Source: Enterovibrio norvegicus_B (GTDB taxonomy: Bacteria > Pseudomonadota > Gammaproteobacteria > Enterobacterales > Vibrionaceae). Taken from it: a stretch of 64,000 nt of DNA. Location of the stretch: contig NZ_MDAG01000005.1 in NCBI RefSeq assembly GCF_002876705.1, positions 1-64,000 on the forward strand, in the 5' to 3' direction. Shown piece by piece: positions 1 through 8,923 of this stretch (within the stretch, counting starts at the first letter, position 1; each line of letters starts with the position of its first letter). A program made the translations under genes and the position numbers. The notes beneath the pieces are model-generated. The model saw only the letters and a program-made list of their open reading frames with translations. It was not told the origin of the DNA and made no database searches.

Positions 1-217
1 CACTCAGTTCATTGATAAATCTTATGTCTATCAAGTACGAGTGCCCACACAGATTGTATAGGTCAAATTGTTAAAGAGCTGCTCAGCCTTGCTGAGCGGA
101 GAGAGATTTAAACTCAACTCCTTTTTTGAGTCAAGCACTTTTGCTTTCCTCATGTTAGCTGCGAACTTTGCCGTGCCAACAGGGAGCGCATTATAGGGAG
201 TGAATTATTCTTGGCAA
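1..217 (-). promoter_or_regulatory. rRNA operon promoters P1/P2 and leader with boxA
   Basis: Read on the minus strand this matches the classical enterobacterial rrn leader. P1 has a -35 TTGCCA (217-212) and a -10 TATAAT (195-190) with a 16-bp spacer and a GC-rich discriminator, as expected for stringent control. A second promoter, TTGACT (134-129), 16-bp spacer, TTTAAA (112-107), follows. The antitermination boxA GCTCTTTAACAA lies at 79-68, followed by the conserved CAATCTGTGTGGGCACTCG stretch. Transcription runs leftward, so the 16S rRNA gene should begin just beyond base 1. The gene itself is not in the window. Confidence 0.9.
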
Positions 218-291
218 TACCTTTTTGGCGAAAAAATTAGTTTTTCATCAAAAAACAGTTCAAGTGCTCAAAACATCATCATTGTGATAAA

Positions 292-316
292 AAAACAGCC
301 CAAATGGGCTGTTTTA
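292..316 (-). terminator. intrinsic terminator after gmhB
   Basis: The hairpin AACAGCCC-aaat-GGGCTGTT is flanked by A and T runs, so it could work in both directions. It lies just beyond the gmhB stop codon and separates gmhB from the rrn promoters. Confidence 0.75.
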
Positions 317-352
317 ACGGTGATATTCAATAAAAGAAAATACGGTCGCGGT

Positions 353-907
353 TTACATTTCTTTTAAATAGGCAGGCACATCAGCAATGCTATTCAATAC
401 AGCCGTTGCTAATGCCTCTCCTTCTTCTGATACTTGTTTTCCGGTGCGTACAAGAATCTTTGTAGCAACACCCGCAGCTTCGGCGGCTCGCATGTCATCG
501 GCTTTATCACCAATCATGACTGACTTATCCATGTCGATCTTCAAGAACTGACTCGCGTCTAAAAGCATTCCCGGCTTAGGTTTGCGACAATCACAGTCCT
601 TTTTATAAGTTTCATCGCCATGTTCAGGATGATGCGGACAATAGTAGATACCATCAAAATCTACGCCATTGTCTGCAAAGTTCCAGTCCATCCATTCAGT
701 TAAGGTAAGGAAGTCGTCTTCAGTGTAATAACCGCGAGCAATGCCTGACTGGTTCGTTACGAGTACAAGCAAGTAGCCCATCTCTTTCAATGCACGACAT
801 GCATCGAATACACCGTCGATATATTCAAAGTCGTCGACTTTGCTGATGTAACCATGATCAACGTTAATAACGCCGTCTCTATCAATAAATACCGCTGGAT
901 TGGCCAA
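353..907 (-). CDS. gmhB: D-glycero-beta-D-manno-heptose-1,7-bisphosphate 7-phosphatase
   Basis: This 184-aa cytoplasmic HAD-family phosphatase removes the C7 phosphate of heptose bisphosphate in ADP-heptose synthesis for the LPS core. The N-terminal FIDRDGVIN motif supplies the nucleophile Asp9 and acid/base Asp11. TNQSG gives the second HAD motif, a CPHHP...CDCRKP segment is the zinc-binding loop typical of GmhB, and GDKADD is the last HAD motif. Length is normal. The gene is monocistronic and sits beside an rRNA operon, an arrangement common in vibrios. Confidence 0.95.
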   Translation of the reverse strand: MANPAVFIDRDGVINVDHGYISKVDDFEYIDGVFDACRALKEMGYLLVLVTNQSGIARGYYTEDDFLTLTEWMDWNFADNGVDFDGIYYCPHHPEHGDETYKKDCDCRKPKPGMLLDASQFLKIDMDKSVMIGDKADDMRAAEAAGVATKILVRTGKQVSEEGEALATAVLNSIADVPAYLKEM

Positions 908-1032
908 AGCTATGCCCTCTATATATGCTTAGTGCGCGATTATGACATGCAATTCGCTCATCATCTATTGTCACACGGTCTCTTCATCTCGTTGTGGTAA
1001 AGTCTGCATCAAATGAAATAGAGAGTTACCTT

Positions 1033-1737
1033 ATGAATTACTCACTTGTCCCTGTGGGTCACATTCAATCCCCATTCAAAGAAAAGTTCGCTGTTCCACG
1101 GCAACCCGGGTTAGCGCCTAGCGCAACGGCATCTATCATTTTGACTGGGGATGCCAATAACGAAGACGCTGTTCGCGGTCTAACTCAATTTTCACACATT
1201 TGGGTTCTCTTCTTGTTTGATCAAAACCTCAAACAAGGTTGGACACCAACCGTTCGCCCACCCCGTTTAGGCGGTAACGAAAGAGTTGGTGTATTTGCCA
1301 GTCGAGCGACTTTTCGTCCAAACGGCATTGGCATGTCTGTTGTAGCGATTAAAAACGTTCGCAGGGTTGACAGCCAAGTTATCATTGAGATCGGTAGTTG
1401 TGATCTTGTTGATGGCACACCTGTTGTCGACATAAAGCCCTACATTCCATATTCCGATTCAGTGCCAGATGCTATTGGTGGCTATGCAAGCGAAGCGCCA
1501 CACACACTGGATGTTTCATTCAGCGCAGAAGCAAATTGTGCACTTTCAAAGATCAATGATGGTCAACACAAGGCACAAGTCATCAAAGAAGTGCTTGCTC
1601 AAGACCCTCGCCCTGCCTACAAAAAGGGCAAAGAAGACAAGAAAGAATATGCTGTTCATCTTTTCGATCTAAACGTGAAGTTTACCGTTGATGAACCAGC
1701 CATCGTTGTGACAACGATAGAAGCCTTTTGCGATTAG
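1033..1737 (+). CDS. trmO: tRNA (N6-threonylcarbamoyladenosine(37)-N6)-methyltransferase
   Basis: A 234-aa TrmO (TsaA/YaeB family) protein that uses SAM to methylate t6A37 of threonine tRNA. The N terminus begins with the family hallmark VGHIQSPFKEKFAVPRQPG, and the GxFASRATFRPNGIGMS segment forms the conserved SAM/substrate core. DPRPAYKKG in the C-terminal third is also typical. The frame is open from a GTG at 994, but ATG 1033, preceded by GAGAG, matches the family N terminus, so I use that. It is followed by proS 67 bases downstream, as in E. coli where the two genes are neighbours. Confidence 0.93.
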   Translation: MNYSLVPVGHIQSPFKEKFAVPRQPGLAPSATASIILTGDANNEDAVRGLTQFSHIWVLFLFDQNLKQGWTPTVRPPRLGGNERVGVFASRATFRPNGIGMSVVAIKNVRRVDSQVIIEIGSCDLVDGTPVVDIKPYIPYSDSVPDAIGGYASEAPHTLDVSFSAEANCALSKINDGQHKAQVIKEVLAQDPRPAYKKGKEDKKEYAVHLFDLNVKFTVDEPAIVVTTIEAFCD

Positions 1738-1804
1738 TGTTGTCACTGGTAATATGGCCTACTTATTACCTTCCATAATGTAACTAGATAAACGGATAGC
1801 ATAG

Positions 1805-3520
1805 ATGCGTACCAGTAAATACCTTCTTAGTACTCTGAAGGAAACGCCAAACGACGCAGAAATCATTAGCCACCAGCTAATGTTGCGTGCTGGCATGATC
1901 CGCAAACTGGCGTCAGGCCTATACACTTGGATGCCAAGTGGTTTGCGTGTTCTTCAAAAGGTTGAAAAAATCGTTCGTGAAGAAATCAATAACGCTGGCG
2001 CTATTGAAATTCTAATGCCCGTGGTTCAGCCCTTTGAATTGTGGGAAGAAACGGGTCGCTCTGAAAAGATGGGTCCTGAGCTTTTGCGCTTTACTGACCG
2101 TCACATGCGTCCGTTTGTTCTGAGCCCTACCGCTGAAGAAGTGGTTACCAGCTTGGTTCGCAATGAAATCAACTCGTACAAGCAGCTTCCGTTGAACTTG
2201 TACCAAATCCAGACGAAATTCCGTGACGAAAGACGCCCTCGTTTTGGCGCAATGCGTGCACGTGAATTCTCAATGATGGATGCGTATAGCTTCGATTTGG
2301 ACAAAGAAGGTCTACAAGCATCATACGAAGCAATGCACGTCGCATACTGTGCTGCTTTCGACCGTATGGGTCTTGATTACCGTCCAGTGCTTGCTGACAC
2401 AGGGGCGATTGGCGGTTCTGCTTCTCACGAATTCCACGTTCTTGCGAACAGTGGTGAAGACGTCATCGCATTCTCAACAGAATCTGATTACGCAGCAAAC
2501 GTTGAGATGGCTGAAGCGCTAGCACCTGCAGGTGAACGTGAAGCAGCGACACAAGAAATGACGATGGTTGATACGCCGAACGCAAAAACCATCGCGGAGC
2601 TTGTTGAGCAATTCAACCTTCCAATTGAAAAGACCGTTAAAACACTGTTTGTTAAAGCATCGGAAGAGTTTGATGGTGAATTGGTCGCGTTGCTAGTTCG
2701 TGGTGACCACGAGCTCAACGAAATCAAGGCTGAGAAACTGCCACAAGTTGCTGTTCCTTTTGAATTTGCAACTGAAGAAGAAATTCGTGCAGCCGTAGGC
2801 GCAGGCCCAGGCTCTCTTGGCCCTGTAAACCTATCATTGACCTTCATTGCTGACCGCAGTGTTGCCGCAATGAGTGATTTCGGTGCGGGTGCCAACATCG
2901 ACGATAAACATTACTTCGGTATTAACTGGGGTCGTGACGTCGAGTTGGGTGATGTTGCCGATATCCGTACTGTTGTTGACGGCGATCCAAGCCCTTGTGG
3001 CAAAGGTACGCTTCAACTTAAGCGTGGTATCGAAGTTGGTCATATCTTCCAGTTGGGTACCAACTACTCAGAGAAAATGAATGCTGGCGTACTGGGCCCT
3101 GATGGTAAGAACACTATCCTTGAGATGGGTTGTTACGGTATCGGCGTATCTCGTGTTGTTGCTGCTGCTATTGAGCAAAACCACGATGAAAACGGCATTA
3201 TCTGGCCAGAATCACTTGCACCTTTCAGTGTGGCGATCGTTCCAATGAACATGCATAAATCAGAGCGTGTACGTGAAGCAGCAGAGAAACTGTACGCAGA
3301 CCTAACGGCTGCAGGCATTGAAGTGTTGTTTGATGACCGTAAAGAACGTCCTGGTGTTATGTTCTCTGACATTGAATTGGTGGGTGTTCCACATACCATC
3401 ATTATCGGTGAGCGCAGCATGGACAATAGTGTGTTTGAATACAAACACCGCCGCAACGGTGAAAAAGTGCCAGTTGAAATCGACGCAATGGTTGAATACG
3501 TTAAGTCTCAAATGGCTTAA
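1805..3520 (+). CDS. proS: prolyl-tRNA synthetase
   Basis: A 571-aa bacterial-type class II prolyl-tRNA synthetase that charges tRNA-Pro. The N terminus MRTSKYLLSTLKE is the usual one. Motif 2 is visible in TKFRDERRPRFG, motif 3 near GCYGIGVSR, and the region from about residue 220 to 390 is the YbaK-like insertion domain that hydrolyses mischarged Ala-tRNA-Pro. Length equals the family norm (about 570). A strong terminator follows 10 bases after the stop. Confidence 0.97.
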   Translation: MRTSKYLLSTLKETPNDAEIISHQLMLRAGMIRKLASGLYTWMPSGLRVLQKVEKIVREEINNAGAIEILMPVVQPFELWEETGRSEKMGPELLRFTDRHMRPFVLSPTAEEVVTSLVRNEINSYKQLPLNLYQIQTKFRDERRPRFGAMRAREFSMMDAYSFDLDKEGLQASYEAMHVAYCAAFDRMGLDYRPVLADTGAIGGSASHEFHVLANSGEDVIAFSTESDYAANVEMAEALAPAGEREAATQEMTMVDTPNAKTIAELVEQFNLPIEKTVKTLFVKASEEFDGELVALLVRGDHELNEIKAEKLPQVAVPFEFATEEEIRAAVGAGPGSLGPVNLSLTFIADRSVAAMSDFGAGANIDDKHYFGINWGRDVELGDVADIRTVVDGDPSPCGKGTLQLKRGIEVGHIFQLGTNYSEKMNAGVLGPDGKNTILEMGCYGIGVSRVVAAAIEQNHDENGIIWPESLAPFSVAIVPMNMHKSERVREAAEKLYADLTAAGIEVLFDDRKERPGVMFSDIELVGVPHTIIIGERSMDNSVFEYKHRRNGEKVPVEIDAMVEYVKSQMA

Positions 3521-3530
3521 TGGCTCAAAC

Positions 3531-3560
3531 AAAAAACGCCTCCATTAGGAGGCGTTTTTT
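3531..3560. terminator. bidirectional terminator between proS and a convergent GGDEF gene
   Basis: The hairpin ACGCCTCC-atta-GGAGGCGT is flanked by an A6 run and a T6 run. It should end proS transcripts and, from the other side, those of the convergent response-regulator gene whose stop codon overlaps the T run. Confidence 0.85.
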
Positions 3561-4506
3561 ATATAAGATTTTCTGAAAAAGTGACGTAGTTTCTGCCTTT
3601 TTCTTTCGACAAGTACAATGCTTCATCCGCACGCTTAAAATACTCGTCCACACTTTTTATCTTTTCTTTCGCATCAACCATGGTTGCCCCAAAGCTCATT
3701 GTGACCGGTATACGTTGTCCATCAAACATAAAGTCATACAGTTCAATCGATTCACGCAACCGCTCTAAAACAATGAACGCTTCTTTTTCATCATGCGGCG
3801 AAAACACCAAGCAAAATTCTTCGCCCCCAACTCGACCTACTCTGTCATACGGGCGAAGCTTGTGACCTAACAGCTCTCCAAGTTGGCGCAATAATGCATC
3901 TCCACCAGGATGACCATAAGTATCATTGACTTTCTTAAACCAATCGATATCACACAGGGCAAAACACAACTTCCCCTTCTCTCTTTCTATACGAGAGAAA
4001 TCTTCATTTAAACGTTCAAACAGTGCCCTGCGATTAAGCAACCCCGTCAGTTCGTCGTAACTGGCAAGATGGTCTAAACGATGCATCGCATCCACCAGCC
4101 GAGATTGAAGCTCTAACGTACGGATCCCAACATCAACACGAGCACGAAGCACCTGTGTATTAAAAGGCTTGGGCACATAATCATTAGCCCCTTTATTTAG
4201 CCCCAACGCGATATGTTCTGCACTGTCGCGCGCGGTGCAAATAATAATATAAGGCGGGTTTGATGTTTCGATTTGGCAGATCTTTTCACATAGTTCAATA
4301 CCGCTATACCCCGGCATTTCCCAATCAAGAAGTAACAAAGATGGAGGGTTAGGATGCATCATGACTTCTAATGCTTCCAGACCATCATTTGCAACAATGA
4401 CGTCTAGTCCCCATTTTCGTAGAAGTACTTCAACAAGCTTTGCTAAGGCTTTGTCGTCATCTGCAACCAATGCAGTGAATGAAGGGGCCATGTAGTTATC
4501 CAACAT
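3559..4506 (-). CDS. response regulator with diguanylate cyclase (REC-GGDEF) output
   Basis: A 315-aa cytoplasmic two-domain protein. Residues 8-125 form a receiver domain (DDD near the start, phospho-acceptor Asp in LLLLDWEMPGYSG, and the conserved Lys in VPKPF). Residues 150-310 form a GGDEF domain with the intact signature GGEEF at 227-231. The product inhibition I-site RPYD lies five residues before it. It should make cyclic di-GMP when phosphorylated. No histidine kinase gene is adjacent, so its partner is elsewhere. Start could also be Met6 (4491); neither site has a strong Shine-Dalgarno. It resembles PleD/WspR-like regulators, but I do not assign a gene name. Confidence 0.9.
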   Translation of the reverse strand: MLDNYMAPSFTALVADDDKALAKLVEVLLRKWGLDVIVANDGLEALEVMMHPNPPSLLLLDWEMPGYSGIELCEKICQIETSNPPYIIICTARDSAEHIALGLNKGANDYVPKPFNTQVLRARVDVGIRTLELQSRLVDAMHRLDHLASYDELTGLLNRRALFERLNEDFSRIEREKGKLCFALCDIDWFKKVNDTYGHPGGDALLRQLGELLGHKLRPYDRVGRVGGEEFCLVFSPHDEKEAFIVLERLRESIELYDFMFDGQRIPVTMSFGATMVDAKEKIKSVDEYFKRADEALYLSKEKGRNYVTFSENLI

Positions 4507-4714
4507 CGAGTTATGAATAAAAATATAACACTCACCGTTCTATTGTATTGACTAGTGCTCAATAAATGACCCAGCTTTTAGCGTTCCATCACACTCACTA
4601 TGGAAACAGTTGAATAACAATAGCTTCAAAGCTAGCTATGCATACCAAGCCCAACTAATACGGCATGCTAAAGTTGTTATAACCACAGAGATCCAAGGAT
4701 GAATCGGCCATCAC

Positions 4715-5869
4715 ATGAAGAGTAATAAAAAAAGCACCAAAAGCGCGCCTCAAAAGGTCGCACTGATACTCAGTGGGGGTGGGGCACGTGCTGCGTATCA
4801 AGTGGGCGTGTTGAAAGCGATTTCTGAATGGTATCCACGCGTCCATGCCAGCCCTTTTACAATTTATTGCGGAACCTCGGCAGGTGCTCTCAACGCAACA
4901 TCACTCGCATGCCATTCGTCATCTTTTCGACTAGGCGTCAAAAAATTGTCTTGGCTTTGGTCGAAGCTTCACACCAAAGACGTTTTTAGTAGCTCCTACG
5001 GCGATATACTGCATCATCTAGGACGGCAAGGGTTTGCGCGTATGCGCGCACAGTACCACTGCGCGCCCCCTTTTGGTCTACTCGACAATCGCCCTCTCAG
5101 AACACTGCTCAACAACGTCATAAACTACAACAAGATAGAACACCAAATAATCAACAAGCACTTACATGGCTTAGCCATTACGGCGTCGAATTATCAAACC
5201 AGTAAGTCCGTCACCTTCTATCAGGGACAACCTGAGATCAAACCTTGGGTACGCTCACGGGCAATCGGGCAGCAATGTCAAATCACGACAGAACACTTGC
5301 TTGCTTCATCTGCAATTCCAATTGTTTTCCCCGCATCTCAGATTGGGCATGGTTATTACGGGGATGGTTCTGTACACCAAATTGCACCACTACGACCCGC
5401 TTTAAAGATGGGGGCAGAGAAGCTCCTCATCATTGACTTAGCGCCACCACAAACTAAGAACAAACAAGCAGTGCCCAGTGCGCCTGGGCTTGCGACGCTT
5501 GGCGGACATTTAATGGATGCGATCTTCGCCGATACATTATCAGCCGATCTTGAGCACCTCGATAGAATGAACAACATCGTTTCTTCGCTCGACCGTAAAA
5601 AAGCCGAAAATTTGGCGCTGCGGCAAGTCTCTGCCTTACACCTCTCCCCCTCCAGCCCGTTTGAGCCCTTGGTTGAGAAGTATTATTGTCATATGCCTAT
5701 TGCTGTTAGGGGCTTAATGAGGTTACTGGGCATTAGCCCGGTTGAAGATGCAGCGATCACCAGTTATCTGCTTTTTGAGCCGAAATATATCAACCACTTA
5801 ATTGACATGGGATATCAAGATGCTCAAAATCGTCGATCCGATTTGACGGCGTTTCTTTCCATCGAATAA
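4715..5869 (+). CDS. patatin-like phospholipase family protein
   Basis: A 384-aa patatin-fold lipid hydrolase. The oxyanion-hole motif GGGARAAYQVG begins at residue 21, the nucleophile Ser55 sits in GTSAG, and the catalytic Asp is in YYGDGS (about residue 215). No signal peptide or membrane segment is visible, so it is probably cytoplasmic or peripherally membrane-bound, like other bacterial patatins of the RssA/YlbK type. The C-terminal 90 residues carry no motif I recognise. The neighbours are two GGDEF genes with no clear metabolic link. The substrate cannot be inferred. Confidence 0.88.
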   Translation: MKSNKKSTKSAPQKVALILSGGGARAAYQVGVLKAISEWYPRVHASPFTIYCGTSAGALNATSLACHSSSFRLGVKKLSWLWSKLHTKDVFSSSYGDILHHLGRQGFARMRAQYHCAPPFGLLDNRPLRTLLNNVINYNKIEHQIINKHLHGLAITASNYQTSKSVTFYQGQPEIKPWVRSRAIGQQCQITTEHLLASSAIPIVFPASQIGHGYYGDGSVHQIAPLRPALKMGAEKLLIIDLAPPQTKNKQAVPSAPGLATLGGHLMDAIFADTLSADLEHLDRMNNIVSSLDRKKAENLALRQVSALHLSPSSPFEPLVEKYYCHMPIAVRGLMRLLGISPVEDAAITSYLLFEPKYINHLIDMGYQDAQNRRSDLTAFLSIE

Positions 5870-5969
5870 AACCTGTTAAACAGATTAATCATCGTAAGAT
5901 CGATCATTTGGAATACTTTTTGCTTTAAGTATAACCAGCCCGCAGTAATGGATTTTAGAGGCATTATCG

Positions 5970-6836
5970 ATGAGTACTCGACAACTGGAACAATTAAAGC
6001 AAACAGCGATACAATCGCGCCGCGTTCCTTTAGCCGCAGATCAGCGTCTGATAGTGCTACAAAAACTGCAAGGCAGGCTCGAGATAGATTCGCTTTTCGA
6101 GGTCTTTTGCCGAGAACTCGAAAAGCAAATCGATATCTCCCGTCTTATCTGGGAACACAACGAGATTTCTCACATTGTTCGACGTGGTGGCTCCACCGAT
6201 TACCGTCAAACCTTCTCCATCAAATTCGCGCAATCCCCCTTAGGAATGTTGCAGTACTGCACGCCCTACAAACTCGACACTGATGAGATAAGCCTGATCC
6301 ACACGTACCACAGATTACTAGCAGGGCCATTGAGCAATGCGATTGAATACAATCGCGTTAGAAACCTTGCCTTGCTTGATAACTTAACAGGCCTGAACAA
6401 CCGCACCAGTTTTGAACAAGATATTCGTCAATCTATCGCACTCACAGAACGCCAAGATCATGGTTTGATCTTAATGATTTTCGACATGGATAATTTCAAA
6501 CAGGTCAATGACACCTATGGTCACTTAGATGGTGATAAAGTGTTACGCCGCTTTGCTCTGCTTTTGAAGCAAGCTATTCGCGCCTCTGATCGTTGCTACA
6601 GGCTTGGTGGTGATGAGTTTGCCGTTCTACTGACACCCGCTACACGCGAGTCAGCACAATTAGTGAATGAGCGATTAAAAGCACTCATATCAAAAGATGC
6701 CTTGCTCACATCTCACAATATCTCCAGTTCTGTCGGCTGCTCTATCTATCAACAAGGCGACAACAGCACATCCATGTTTGAGCGTGCAGATCGAGGTATG
6801 TACCGACACAAGAATAGCCGCCGTCGTCCTGCATAA
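5970..6836 (+). CDS. GGDEF-domain diguanylate cyclase
   Basis: A 288-aa soluble protein with a C-terminal GGDEF domain (about residues 125-285). The signature GGDEF is at 213-217, an intact I-site RASD sits five residues upstream, and DNLTGLNNR is the usual domain start. The N-terminal 120 residues look like a small sensory domain of unknown class, not a clear PAS or GAF. A good ribosome-binding site (AGAGG) precedes ATG 5970. It likely synthesises cyclic di-GMP. It is the second of three apparently active cyclases in this window. Confidence 0.88.
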   Translation: MSTRQLEQLKQTAIQSRRVPLAADQRLIVLQKLQGRLEIDSLFEVFCRELEKQIDISRLIWEHNEISHIVRRGGSTDYRQTFSIKFAQSPLGMLQYCTPYKLDTDEISLIHTYHRLLAGPLSNAIEYNRVRNLALLDNLTGLNNRTSFEQDIRQSIALTERQDHGLILMIFDMDNFKQVNDTYGHLDGDKVLRRFALLLKQAIRASDRCYRLGGDEFAVLLTPATRESAQLVNERLKALISKDALLTSHNISSSVGCSIYQQGDNSTSMFERADRGMYRHKNSRRRPA

Positions 6837-6918
6837 TCCCCCCTATTCACGCCGTTTTCTCTCCTTTCGTCTCCCTTTTTACGATATATTTCACTCAGCG
6901 TTTTATTTAGGAGTGACT

Positions 6919-7125
6919 ATGCAAGTCTACGATTGTTGCACGTTGGTTCGTCAACGTTATGCAGAAATTGGCAGCGGTGAACAAGGCTATATTCCAAAAG
7001 CCATTCACTGTGCGATCAAAACCTTAAACTCAATTGCATCAGACGACTCTCTTCCAGAAGAGACTCGCGATCAGGCAGCATTTGCGGCAGCAAATTTGCT
7101 GATCAGTGACCATGAGGATGCCTAA
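6919..7125 (+). CDS. yaeP: YaeP family protein (UPF0253)
   Basis: A 68-aa small protein matching the E. coli YaeP family (66 aa) over its whole length: it begins MQVYDCCTLVRQRYAEIGSG and ends SDHEDA. No biochemical function is established. The frame is open from 6697, but ATG 6919 is preceded by TTAGGAGTG, an excellent Shine-Dalgarno, and the upstream part lies over the preceding GGDEF gene. The stop codon overlaps the start of the next gene by one base (TAATG), so the two are translationally coupled. Confidence 0.9.
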   Translation: MQVYDCCTLVRQRYAEIGSGEQGYIPKAIHCAIKTLNSIASDDSLPEETRDQAAFAAANLLISDHEDA

Positions 7126-7313
7126 TGGATCTGAAAAATTTTGAGAACATGGATACAGTGATGCTGATGAGCATTGTGAATATGAAGCTGAGAGATGACT
7201 TCAATTCTTTAGATGATCTCGCTAGATACTTTGATATTGATACCGAAGCACTGAAAAACAAACTGGCGACTGCTGGTTTTGACTACATGGAAGAACAAAA
7301 GCAGTTTCGATAA
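7125..7313 (+). CDS. DUF4250 domain-containing protein
   Basis: A 62-aa protein starting MDLKNFENMDTVMLMSIVNM, which is the DUF4250 pattern. The segment DDFNSLDDLARYFDIDTEALKNKLATAGF looks like a small helix-turn-helix, but DNA binding is unproven. It overlaps the yaeP stop codon by one base and is followed by a terminator, so yaeP and this gene form a two-gene unit. Function unknown. Confidence 0.85.
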   Translation: MDLKNFENMDTVMLMSIVNMKLRDDFNSLDDLARYFDIDTEALKNKLATAGFDYMEEQKQFR

Positions 7314-7333
7314 CCCTGTATCGTCCCTCAATT

Positions 7334-7363
7334 AAAAACGGAAGCATCAGCTTCCGTTTTTTC
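7334..7363. terminator. terminator after the yaeP-DUF4250 unit
   Basis: The hairpin ACGGAAGC-atca-GCTTCCGT is flanked by A5 and T6 runs. It lies between two convergent genes and can serve both directions. Confidence 0.85.
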
Positions 7364-7387
7364 ATTCATAGCGGCGCAGGTTTGCGT

Positions 7388-8737
7388 TTACGCAACAGAC
7401 ATCCAGATAACCGCTGCGACCAATGCCGGACAAACGAATTTCACATAGAAAGGCCATACTTTCCAAAACAGGCTCTGCTCAATATCGTCAAACCCTTCTC
7501 GCATCTCCTGTAACTTTTGATGACGGTTCCAAACCCAACCACCATACAAACAGAACAAAAGCGCGGCAATAGGTTGGACGTACTGTGTTGCAACCGTCGC
7601 CACGAGGCCAAATAGATCACCAAAGTTAAACACAATCACCGCACTGAAAGCTGCAATCACGCTACCCAGTAACCAGCTCGCCGTTGAGCGAGATGTACCG
7701 ACACGCTCATTCATTAAAGCAACAGGGCATTCCAACATGGAAATTGACGATGTCAGTGCTGCAATGGTCATCAGAACAAAGAACACCAAAGCAATGAAAG
7801 TGCCCGCAACACCTAGACCATCAAACAACATAGGAAGAACATCAAACACCAGTGTGGACGAACTAAGCAGGTCACCGTTTTGATCGTAAATTTCGACACC
7901 CTGTGCCATGGCAGCAAACATGGCAGGCATAATGACTAAGCCTGCAACAACAGCCACCGCGGTATCCACCAGCGTCACGTTCATCGCCATCTTAGGTAGA
8001 TTTTCTTTACGGCTAAGGTATGAGCCATAAATCAGCATGGAACAACCACCAATGGTGAGAGAGAAAAAGCCCTGCCCCATTGCCGCTAAAATCAAATCAC
8101 TGTCCATGATCTTTGAAAAGTCCGGGATCAAATAGTGTGCAAGGCCTTCGTTTGCTCCCGGTAGTGTCATCACATAAATAAACATCACGCCGAACAATAC
8201 AAACAACGCCGGCATTAAACGCGTCGACCACTTTTCTATGCCGTTTTTCACACCAGCTTGAACGATCAAAATGGTCAGTAAATAGAACACTCCCGCACCA
8301 AAAAGGTTACGGCCAACCGAGAAGCCTTTTAGCCAATCTGATGCTGCATGTAAACCGACTAAATCAGCCCCAGCAGCTAACATGAATGACACTAACCAGC
8401 CACCCACGATGCTGTAAAACGCCAAGACAAGGCATGGCACCATCAGCCCAATGAAACCGACGCCACCACCCAGTTTTTTCGTGAGTGGTGTCTTTCCTAA
8501 GGCGCGCATACTGTCGATAGGGTTGGCTTGACCATGACGACCAATCGCCATTTCGACGACGAGCATAGGATAAGCAACCACAAGGATCAGTAGCAAATAG
8601 ACGAGAAGGAATGCTCCGCCCCCATTACTTGCTGCTTGCGTAGGAAAACCCCAAATATTACCTAAACCAACCGCTGCACCTGCAGCGGCAAGAACAAAAC
8701 CGAGTCGAGAACTAAAATGCTCACGTCCTGCTGCCAT
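7388..8737 (-). CDS. sodium-dependent transporter of the NSS/SNF family
   Basis: A 449-aa inner-membrane protein with about 11 hydrophobic segments. Helix 1 carries the hallmark RLGFVLAAAGAAVGLGNIWGFP with its unwound Gly-rich Na+ site, followed by the conserved GGGAFLLVY. The protein lacks the long termini of eukaryotic neurotransmitter transporters, as bacterial members (LeuT, MhsT and YhdH type) do. It should import an amino acid or related solute with Na+; the substrate cannot be read from sequence. The frame opens at TTG 8755, but GAGGTTAACTC precedes ATG 8737, which I take as the start. Confidence 0.9.
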   Translation of the reverse strand: MAAGREHFSSRLGFVLAAAGAAVGLGNIWGFPTQAASNGGGAFLLVYLLLILVVAYPMLVVEMAIGRHGQANPIDSMRALGKTPLTKKLGGGVGFIGLMVPCLVLAFYSIVGGWLVSFMLAAGADLVGLHAASDWLKGFSVGRNLFGAGVFYLLTILIVQAGVKNGIEKWSTRLMPALFVLFGVMFIYVMTLPGANEGLAHYLIPDFSKIMDSDLILAAMGQGFFSLTIGGCSMLIYGSYLSRKENLPKMAMNVTLVDTAVAVVAGLVIMPAMFAAMAQGVEIYDQNGDLLSSSTLVFDVLPMLFDGLGVAGTFIALVFFVLMTIAALTSSISMLECPVALMNERVGTSRSTASWLLGSVIAAFSAVIVFNFGDLFGLVATVATQYVQPIAALLFCLYGGWVWNRHQKLQEMREGFDDIEQSLFWKVWPFYVKFVCPALVAAVIWMSVA

Positions 8738-8871
8738 TGAGTTAACCTCGAACAATGTACCAGTGAGCTAGTACACTAGTAAACTCTGGCATTAATAGCA
8801 ATAGCAGTGAATTTGAATGGCTAAAAAACGAGCGAACAAAATATAAATCTGCGAGTTAGTCCGAATGCAAT

Positions 8872-8899
8872 AAAAAAGCCACAACATTTGTTGTGGCTT
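8872..8899 (-). terminator. terminator of the cytochrome c gene
   Basis: On the minus strand GCCACAAC-aaat-GTTGTGGC is followed by TTTTTTA, a standard intrinsic terminator 25 bases past the cytochrome c stop. Confidence 0.85.
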
Positions 8900-8923
8900 C
8901 TATCGGCAGAACCTGCTGAGCGA

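Noticed and set aside
4699..4725. Eight-codon upstream frame before the patatin-like gene
   Set aside because: It overlaps the main start, and its own Shine-Dalgarno is too close. There is no evidence that it is a leader peptide.
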